46,944 nucleotides of DNA from Thermoflexales bacterium (lineage in GTDB: Bacteria > Chloroflexota > Anaerolineae > Fen-1058), in assembly GCA_016931085.1 (NCBI GenBank), contig JAFGFO010000062.1, positions 1-46,944 on the forward strand. Direction: 5' to 3'. The position numbers were made by a program, and so were the translations under genes. The notes beneath the pieces were generated by a model. It saw nothing but the letters and a program-made list of their open reading frames with translations. It made no database searches and was not told where the DNA came from. Below, piece by piece: positions 41,817-46,944 of this stretch (the stretch's first letter is position 1; every line of letters starts with the position of its first letter).

Positions 41817-43235
41817 CTATCCTACCCCTGCTGATGCGGCAACACGGCGAAATTCGCCGGTGACCGGGCGGCCAGAAGTGGGCGAGAGTTGCTCTCCTAA
41901 CCACCCGCGCGCTTCCCACTGCTGGCCGATGTTGGCGACATGGCGATAGGACACTCGACCTTGCAGCTTGATCGCCAACGATCTCACGCTGAACATCCCA
42001 TCCAGCCCCTCGTCTTGGACGGGCTTGAGCAGCACCTCGGCAACGGCCAGCTCATCCTTGGTGAACACGGGTTGAGAGGGGGCAGCCTCTGTCGCCTGGC
42101 CGCGCACAGACGCTGCGGCGGCGGCCAAAGCCTTGTCGTCCACGTGCCAGGCTTGCAGCTCGCGCAGGCCGGGCAGGTCGGGCAGGCGCGCCAGGAAGCG
42201 GCCGGGACTGGTGGGCGGCAGCTTTTCGGCGCCCGATGTTTCCAGGATCACGCGTGATTGACCGGCCTCGTTGCAGCGAAAGGCCAGGCGAGTGGTGCAG
42301 GCGTTGCGCAGAGAGGTGTTCATCACTTCGGCCTTGGGCGTGGTGGCCGACAGCACCATCTTGACCCCGGCGGCGCGGGCGCGGTTGGCGTGGCGGGTGA
42401 GGGTGGTGTAGAAGGGACTGTTGGCGCCGCCTTCCACGGCCAGGTCGAGGAACTCGTCCACCAAGAGCAAGATGACGGGCAGGGGGGTGCGAGCCGTCCG
42501 GTTGTAGCCTGCCAGGTCGCGCACTTGCGCTGCTGTGAACAGCTCCAGGCGGCGATCCACTTCTTTGAACAAGTCCTGCACGGCCAGTGTAGCTTCTTTC
42601 AGGCTGTGAGCTACCGGCCGGAGCAGGTGAGGCGCGTTGGCCCAGGGCGCGAACTCGACCAGCTTGGGATCGACCATCACCAGGCGGAGTTGGTCAGGCG
42701 TGGCGCACGTCAGCAAGGCGACGAGCAGGCATTGCAGCCAGTTGGACTTGCCGGAGCCGGTTGCGCCGCCGACGAGGATGTGGCCGAGTTGAGGCAGGCT
42801 GCGCCAGGCTGGCCCGGTGCGCCCGATACCCAGTGGCACCATCAGTGAGCCTGGGGGGCGCTGGCCCAAGTCGAGCGGGACGCTGCGAGGCAGGCGCACT
42901 TGTGGCGGGGGCTTGAGTTGGACGAGAAACAAGAACCCCCGGTGAGGCTGGTGGATGGCGCGGACGGGCTTGCGGATGGCCGCGCTGATCTGGGTGACTA
43001 CCCCGGCCTTGGCCAGATCGGCCACCGAAAGGTGCCACATGCGCTCGGCGTCGACCTCAAAGCCGGCCAGGCTGTCGCCGTAGAGATGGATGGCGGAAAA
43101 GCCGATGGAAAAGGTGGAGCCATCGCCATTTTGATGGACAAAGCCCTGCTGGTCAAGCGATCTCAGTATCTTGACGCCGGTGGTGCGTACCTCGCTGGGG
43201 AGTGGGACGGGCAAGTTTCTGTTTTGACTTTGCAT
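41817..43235 (-). CDS. FtsK/SpoIIIE-type DNA translocase
   Basis: A 472-residue soluble translocase. The motor has Walker A GATGSGKS (157-164), VMVDPKLVEF, Walker B VILLLVDEF (about 254-262) and the NRARAAGVKMVLSATTPK sensor region. The C-terminal 100 residues (DELAVAEVLLKPVQDEGLDGMFSVRSLAIKLQGRVSYRHVANIGQQWEARGWL) form a winged-helix, gamma-like DNA-recognition domain. There are no membrane helices, unlike chromosomal FtsK, so it is probably an element-borne transfer or segregation pump. GAGGTG precedes the ATG at 43235. It begins 2 bp after the stop of the coiled-coil membrane protein gene. Confidence 0.88.
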   Translation of the reverse strand: MQSQNRNLPVPLPSEVRTTGVKILRSLDQQGFVHQNGDGSTFSIGFSAIHLYGDSLAGFEVDAERMWHLSVADLAKAGVVTQISAAIRKPVRAIHQPHRGFLFLVQLKPPPQVRLPRSVPLDLGQRPPGSLMVPLGIGRTGPAWRSLPQLGHILVGGATGSGKSNWLQCLLVALLTCATPDQLRLVMVDPKLVEFAPWANAPHLLRPVAHSLKEATLAVQDLFKEVDRRLELFTAAQVRDLAGYNRTARTPLPVILLLVDEFLDLAVEGGANSPFYTTLTRHANRARAAGVKMVLSATTPKAEVMNTSLRNACTTRLAFRCNEAGQSRVILETSGAEKLPPTSPGRFLARLPDLPGLRELQAWHVDDKALAAAAASVRGQATEAAPSQPVFTKDELAVAEVLLKPVQDEGLDGMFSVRSLAIKLQGRVSYRHVANIGQQWEARGWLGEQLSPTSGRPVTGEFRRVAASAGVG

Positions 43236-43237
43236 CG

Positions 43238-44155
43238 TTACACCTCTTGCTCTGCCTGGAACGGATACCACTCGCCGGGGTCGAACAGCTCGTTCAGCGC
43301 CTCGACCACGCGCGGGTCGGGGTCGGCGACGACGTTGACGGCCGGCACGCGCGGCGCGCCTGGAGCGGGCAGCAGCCCGGCGACCGGCACGGCGGCTTGG
43401 GCGGCTGCGAAATGACCTTCGATCACGACGTGCTCGCTGCTGTTGCCACTGGCGGGCGGCGTGGGGCAGGGGGCACGCGAGATCCCAGAGAGAGCCTTGG
43501 CAGCCAGTCGCCAGGCCAAGACGGCCAGGGCTGCCAAGAGGGCAAGGAGCATGACCTGGGCAGCCAAGATCACGGCTTGTGTTTGTTGTGCCCGTTGCGT
43601 GCCGAGTGCTTCATAGGTAACGGTGGCGGCAACGTCGATGGCCATGGATGTGGCGGCGACCTGTGCGTCCCTGGCCTCGGCGGTGGCGGTGGTGTCCTGT
43701 TGGCGTTGGTTCGCTTCGATGGCTGCTCGTGTCTGCTCGACCTCGAGTGCCGTGCGCGTTTGTTGAGCCGCAATGGTCGCCTGCAGGATGGCCGCGTCCA
43801 ACGTGGATTGGGCGGCGGCCAGTTGAGCCTGGCGCTGGAGCGCTTGCTGGGTGGCTGCGGCAGCCTGCTCGGCGGCTGCTGCGGCTTGCGCTGCGGCCTG
43901 TGCGCGAGCGTTGGCGGCGGCCTGCTGCGCAACGGCGGCTGCGGCAGCAGCGCCGGCATTGGCATGCGCGGCAGTCAAGGCAGCCTGGCGCGCGTCCAAC
44001 GTGGCCTGGACGCTGATGACTTGCTGCGTGGCCAGTGCGCCAAGCAGGTCCGGCGTGGGTTGAATCATGGCAGTGGTCGGCGAGGCGGTCACTGCCAGGG
44101 ATATGCAGAGCGCCAGGACGCTTCCTGTAATCGGGATAGCCCATCGCTTTGTCAT
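43238..44155 (-). CDS. Ala-rich coiled-coil membrane protein
   Basis: A 305-residue protein. The N-terminus is a signal peptide or first helix (WAIPITGSVLALCISLAVTASPTTA). Residues 45-190 are extremely Ala/Gln-rich and predict one long coiled coil (AAAVAQQAAANARAQAAAQ). A second membrane helix follows (about 193-215; ILAAQVMLLALLAALAVLAW) and then a cytoplasmic tail with a Pro-rich part. It overlaps the lipoprotein gene by ATGA (44152-44155) and lies directly before the FtsK-like gene, suggesting an envelope component for the translocase (inference). No family recognised. Confidence 0.75.
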   Translation of the reverse strand: MTKRWAIPITGSVLALCISLAVTASPTTAMIQPTPDLLGALATQQVISVQATLDARQAALTAAHANAGAAAAAAVAQQAAANARAQAAAQAAAAAEQAAAATQQALQRQAQLAAAQSTLDAAILQATIAAQQTRTALEVEQTRAAIEANQRQQDTTATAEARDAQVAATSMAIDVAATVTYEALGTQRAQQTQAVILAAQVMLLALLAALAVLAWRLAAKALSGISRAPCPTPPASGNSSEHVVIEGHFAAAQAAVPVAGLLPAPGAPRVPAVNVVADPDPRVVEALNELFDPGEWYPFQAEQEV

Positions 44156-44976
44156 AGCACAACTCCGTCAGGCGCTTCGAGCGCGAACATTTCTTGCATC
44201 GCCGCGATTTGCTCTGGGTCGTCGATCAGCTTGATCTCGCCCGGCAGGCGTGAGGCGGCCGTCGGTGTGCCCAGTGTCGAGCGCGCTACCGTCTCAGCCA
44301 GGCGGCGCACCTGTTGATTAGGCTCTTGGTTGCGCGTGGCGGCCGCCATCAGTCCGACTGCCTGGGCCTGGCTGGCGATCTGGGCCATCGTGCCGGTGTC
44401 GGCGGTGGGCGGAAAGTCTGCCGCAGGTGCTGTGAGCGCCGGTGGCTTGCCGCTGCGAATGGCGACAATGGTGGTGGCTACCACGTCGAGCAGCGTCGGC
44501 GTGCGATAGACGGCGGCCGGGCCGAGGCCTCGATTGGGGTCGTGATAAGTGATCCAGCCAAAGCCGCGCCGGGCGATGATTGGATATTGGCCGGCGCCGT
44601 TAGGATAGACCGACGTGGCGCGCTTGTTGAGCAGGGCGACGACGGCGAAGGCGCTGCCCACAGCCAACACGAGAGCGCCGGCGCCGATCCCGGTGGAGAT
44701 CAACACGTTACGCAGCGTAGTGGCCGGCACGGCGTTCTGCGCGGCCTGGGCCTCGGCGCGGACCTGGTCGCGTTGGGCTTCGAGGATTTGGCGGTCGACG
44801 GCGCGCCGGGCCGCCTCATCGTGAGCAGCCTGGGCCACCCTCGTAGCCTGCGCGTCGCGTACCGGGTCGCGCACGTTCAGGCCGCGCCCGTCGAGTGTGA
44901 CATTGCACGAGGCCAGGGCCAGCAAGGCGGCCAGGGCCAGAGCCAGTGAAACATTGGTCATCACAGATAGTCGCAT
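44152..44976 (-). CDS. Predicted lipoprotein with coiled coil and membrane helix
   Basis: A 274-residue protein with a lipoprotein signal (SLALALAALLALASC, lipobox Cys at about 24). A helical segment rich in Ala/Arg/Gln (about 45-85) follows, a membrane helix (about 90-113; VLISTGIGAGALVLAVGSAFAVVALL), then a folded C-terminal part including FGWITYHDPNRG. AAGGGGG precedes the ATG. It is placed between the partition genes and the coiled-coil/FtsK-like genes and is coupled to the latter, so it is a candidate envelope part of the transfer apparatus. Function unknown. Confidence 0.75.
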   Translation of the reverse strand: MRLSVMTNVSLALALAALLALASCNVTLDGRGLNVRDPVRDAQATRVAQAAHDEAARRAVDRQILEAQRDQVRAEAQAAQNAVPATTLRNVLISTGIGAGALVLAVGSAFAVVALLNKRATSVYPNGAGQYPIIARRGFGWITYHDPNRGLGPAAVYRTPTLLDVVATTIVAIRSGKPPALTAPAADFPPTADTGTMAQIASQAQAVGLMAAATRNQEPNQQVRRLAETVARSTLGTPTAASRLPGEIKLIDDPEQIAAMQEMFALEAPDGVVL

Positions 44977-44989
44977 AGAATCCCCCTTG

Positions 44990-45259
44990 TCACCAATCGG
45001 CGTCGATCAACGCGTCGAGCGAGGCATTGACGGCCGGGTCGAGCGCGGCATCGTTAGATGGGATTGAGTCAGCCGGCGCGCCGCGCAGCACGGCGCGGAG
45101 CCAGGCCGAGCGTTGGCGCGGCGGAATGTGCTCGATCTTGGCGATCAAATCGTCGTCAATGCCGTAGCGCAAGCGGACGACAATGCGCTCGTCGCTCTGC
45201 ACTTTGAGCTTCGGGCGGCCTCGGTTGAATTTGTGTCTGACAAGAATTTGTTGACTCAT
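44990..45259 (-). CDS. ParR-like ribbon-helix-helix partition protein
   Basis: An 89-residue protein. A basic N-terminus (RHKFNRGRPKLK) is followed by a strand-helix-helix pattern (ERIVVRLRYGIDDDLIAKIEHIPPRQRSAWLRAVLRG) that suits a ribbon-helix-helix centromere-binding domain, and an acidic C-terminal tail (NASLDALIDADW) of the kind that contacts ParM filaments. The ATG overlaps the ParM stop by ATGA (45256-45259). Its first codons lie inside a 19-bp repeat that duplicates the ParM 3' end. The ParR call rests on size, fold pattern and position. Confidence 0.7.
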   Translation of the reverse strand: MSQQILVRHKFNRGRPKLKVQSDERIVVRLRYGIDDDLIAKIEHIPPRQRSAWLRAVLRGAPADSIPSNDAALDPAVNASLDALIDADW

Positions 45260-45278
45260 TTTGTGTCTGACAAGAATT
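45230..45278. repeat. Direct 19-bp repeat across the parM-parR junction
   Basis: TTTGTGTCTGACAAGAATT occurs exactly at 45230-45248 and 45260-45278 (period 30 bp). One copy encodes the last codons of the ParM-like protein; the other encodes residues about 4-10 of the ParR-like protein. It may be a small duplication, or a pair of binding sites for the partition complex. Confidence 0.9.
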
Positions 45279-46299
45279 CGGCCTTGGGCTGGCTTTCTGT
45301 TGCTTGCCGCATCGCCAGGCGCGCAAAGCCGATAGCATTGGCCAGCTCGGGCTGCGGCAGCAGCACCCCGTTGTGTGGGAAGGCTTTGCGCAGCTCGCCG
45401 GACAGCCCGGCCGCACCGCCGCCAAAGATCAGCACGCGATCGAAGGCGTCCGCACTGCCCCACAGGCGCGTAGCGGCGGCCTGGATGTCGGCGGCTACCA
45501 GCGTCCGGGCCTGGCGGGCGATGTCGGACACATCCACCGGCTGGCCATAGACTGCGATAGCCTGGCCGTCCCGCAGCGCAGCGTCCAGCTCGTGAGGCCG
45601 GCGCGTAATGCCGCGTTCGGCGCGCAGGCGTGCGTCAATGATCTCGATGACCCGGCGCATGCCGACCTGCTCGCCGCCGCACCATTGCTGAACCGGGCGA
45701 ATGGCCCGCAGGCCGGTGAGGTCGGACGTGTTCCAGCCGATGTCGAGCAGGCCCAGCGCGCCGTTGAGCATCTCTTTGGATTGGGCGGGCTGGCCGGCGT
45801 TGTCGAGCGCCCACGAGTAGTAGCCGCCGAGCGGCTGCGGGATGACGGTGACGTTCTCGATGCTGATGCTCATCTCACGCTTGCCAAGGGCGATCTGGTG
45901 GGTGCCGCTCCAGGCGCGGATCAGCTTGTCCTTGTCGCGCAGCCAGGCCACGGGCAAGCCGGTGACGATGTGGGCGCGGGTGATGTTCAGGCGCGCCAAC
46001 GCGATCAGGGCCAGCAGCAGCTCCTCGTCGCTGCCGATGCGGTCGCGGTCCTGGCGTCCGGTGGTGACGCGGGATTGCAAGACGGCATCGTCGCCGTAAA
46101 AGTAGGGCGTGCCTTTGAAGGTGGCCGTCGACGGTTTGCGCCGCGAGCCGCCGGCGACGTTGAACTCGACCGTGCTTTCGGCCAGGCCGAGCACCGAGGG
46201 GAAGGTGAATGTGCGCAGACGGCCGTTGAGAATGACAATGATCTTGGTGAAACCAAAACCGACGTCGATGCCAGCAAAAACAATCGAATGGTTTGACAT
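45256..46299 (-). CDS. parM: ParM/StbA-like actin-family partition ATPase
   Basis: A 347-residue actin-fold protein: phosphate-1 motif AGIDVGFGFTKIIV, phosphate-2 motif LLDIGWNTSDLTG and adenosine motif VLIFGGGAAGL. Family members polymerise and push plasmid copies apart with a ParR adaptor bound to a parC site. The start at 46299 has GAGGAGG 6 nt upstream; a longer frame to 46323 would overlap the XRE gene. Upstream is an XRE regulator 11 bp away and downstream the ParR-like gene with a 4-nt overlap, a standard partition operon. It belongs to the alp/StbA side of the family rather than to chromosomal MreB. Confidence 0.88.
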   Translation of the reverse strand: MSNHSIVFAGIDVGFGFTKIIVILNGRLRTFTFPSVLGLAESTVEFNVAGGSRRKPSTATFKGTPYFYGDDAVLQSRVTTGRQDRDRIGSDEELLLALIALARLNITRAHIVTGLPVAWLRDKDKLIRAWSGTHQIALGKREMSISIENVTVIPQPLGGYYSWALDNAGQPAQSKEMLNGALGLLDIGWNTSDLTGLRAIRPVQQWCGGEQVGMRRVIEIIDARLRAERGITRRPHELDAALRDGQAIAVYGQPVDVSDIARQARTLVAADIQAAATRLWGSADAFDRVLIFGGGAAGLSGELRKAFPHNGVLLPQPELANAIGFARLAMRQATESQPKAEFLSDTK

Positions 46300-46310
46300 G
46301 GGGAACCTCC

Positions 46311-46694
46311 TCAGACAGAGCACAAATAGTCGGACATGACTTTAGCGGTGTTCACGAGCGTGCGCCGGGCGGGTTGGGGCAGCTCGTCGTAGAGCTGCAT
46401 GAGCTCGATGCGGTCGGGGTCGAGCATGTCGAGACTGTCGGGTAGGGTGGGGCTTAGCCCGGCCACGGCCAGCACCTTTTCGTAAGGGACATTGAGGGCG
46501 CGTGCCAGGCGCAGGCAAGTGTCGACGGTGGGTTGGCGGTTGGGTGTGACCACGATGCCGCGCAGGGTGCCGGTGGACAGGCCGGCGCGGTGGCCGAGTT
46601 CGGCCAGTGTCTTGTCGCGTGCTTTCACCTGGTCGATCAGCCAGGTGGCGAACGGTGAATCGTTGCGAAAAGCGCTGCGCTTTATTCGTCTCAT
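46311..46694 (-). CDS. XRE-family helix-turn-helix regulator
   Basis: A 127-residue protein with an XRE-type helix-turn-helix (about residues 29-70; KTLAELGHRAGLSTGTLRGIV...PTVDTCLRLARALNV) and a C-terminal helical tail (ELMQLYDELPQPARRTLVNTAKVM). AGGAGG lies upstream of the ATG. It is the first gene of the partition operon and likely represses it. The upstream region carries a strong palindrome at 46780-46834. Confidence 0.88.
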   Translation of the reverse strand: MRRIKRSAFRNDSPFATWLIDQVKARDKTLAELGHRAGLSTGTLRGIVVTPNRQPTVDTCLRLARALNVPYEKVLAVAGLSPTLPDSLDMLDPDRIELMQLYDELPQPARRTLVNTAKVMSDYLCSV

Positions 46695-46944
46695 AGCATA
46701 ACCTCCTGTGAATGGATATATGACCGGTGGGACCCTCGTCGCACCGGGCGATTACCATTGGGTGGGGAGTTAAAACGAAAAGTCCCCCACGAAGACGACT
46801 GCGATCAATTCGCAATAGTCTTCGTGGGGGACTTGCAAAAACTTGCAAGTTATGCTAATTTGAAGTTTAGACTAATTTTTCGAACCTTAAAAATTTCACA
46901 CGCTGTCTGTATCACGATCGAGTCGTCATTGGGCGTTTTCCACG
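46695..46944. other. Control region at the right edge with a long palindrome and AT-rich tract
   Basis: AAGTCCCCCACGAAGAC (46780-46796) and its exact complement (46818-46834) form a 17-bp stem; the 21-nt loop continues to pair imperfectly. It is followed by two ACTTGCAA words, one within AACTTGCAAGTT, and an AT-rich stretch (about 46845-46905) with repeated CTAATTT. This could be a terminator, a partition centromere or part of an origin. No gene was recognised. Confidence 0.6.

Noticed and set aside
1..46944. Retron, diversity-generating retroelement, Cas genes, transposase or phage structural genes
   Set aside because: No reverse transcriptase, Cas, transposase, capsid, portal or terminase motif was seen in any plausible frame.

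Overview
The window (about 47 kb, GC-rich) looks like part of a Chloroflexota (Anaerolineae-like) genome or a large plasmid or integrative element of such an organism. The basis is gene content: very many multi-domain GAF/PAS histidine kinases, a zinc-ribbon cyclase-ATPase-TPR protein, an S8 peptidase with Trp/Gly-rich repeats, a replication-relaxation protein, and short palindromic repeats scattered between and inside genes. This taxonomic call is inference. No rRNA, tRNA or CRISPR array was seen.

Layout. (1) 1-5.6 kb is a mixed accessory region: the 3' end of an unknown gene, a DUF6398 protein, a Cys-motif protein and a DUF1841-like protein in one + strand run; a convergent PD-(D/E)XK-like protein; a VapBC pair; a frameshifted nucleotidyltransferase relic; an AAC(3)-like acetyltransferase; and a tyrosine recombinase preceded by three copies of a TACGACATAT word in inverted arrangement. 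(2) 6.0-11.3 kb holds a cyclase/ATPase/TPR signalling protein converging on a secreted subtilisin with eleven 7-residue repeats. (3) 11.7-32.3 kb is a dense minus-strand signalling cluster. It contains a secreted HExxH protein with a BarA-type hybrid kinase, then two related three-gene modules (hybrid kinase, REC-kinase, OmpR-type regulator). In one module the regulator is fused to a Ser/Thr protein kinase. Next come an Rcp1-type regulator, a membrane kinase and a membrane PAS protein without an output domain. Most neighbours overlap by 4-11 nt, so they are probably co-translated. (4) 32.6-33.8 kb is a second VapBC operon with the same promoter hexamers as the first, followed by a small Death-like/effector-associated domain protein. 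(5) 33.9-46.7 kb is a minus-strand replication, partition and transfer block: XRE regulator, ParM, ParR-like protein, lipoprotein, coiled-coil membrane protein, FtsK-like translocase, GIY-YIG protein, winged-helix initiator-like protein, DnaB helicase, a small unknown, a conjugation-type ATPase and a frameshifted replication-relaxation gene.

How it fits together. Block 5 plus the recombinase resembles the backbone of a plasmid or integrative conjugative element, and the signalling cluster would be its cargo or the neighbouring chromosome; the window alone cannot decide. The most unusual points are the Ser/Thr kinase-REC-winged-helix fusion inside a duplicated signalling module; different palindromic elements inserted in frame at the same loop of three receiver domains; two gene junctions where a tandem duplication of the 3' end of one gene forms the 5' end of the next; and a cluster of GGTTGCA/TGCAACC sites inside the initiator-like gene.
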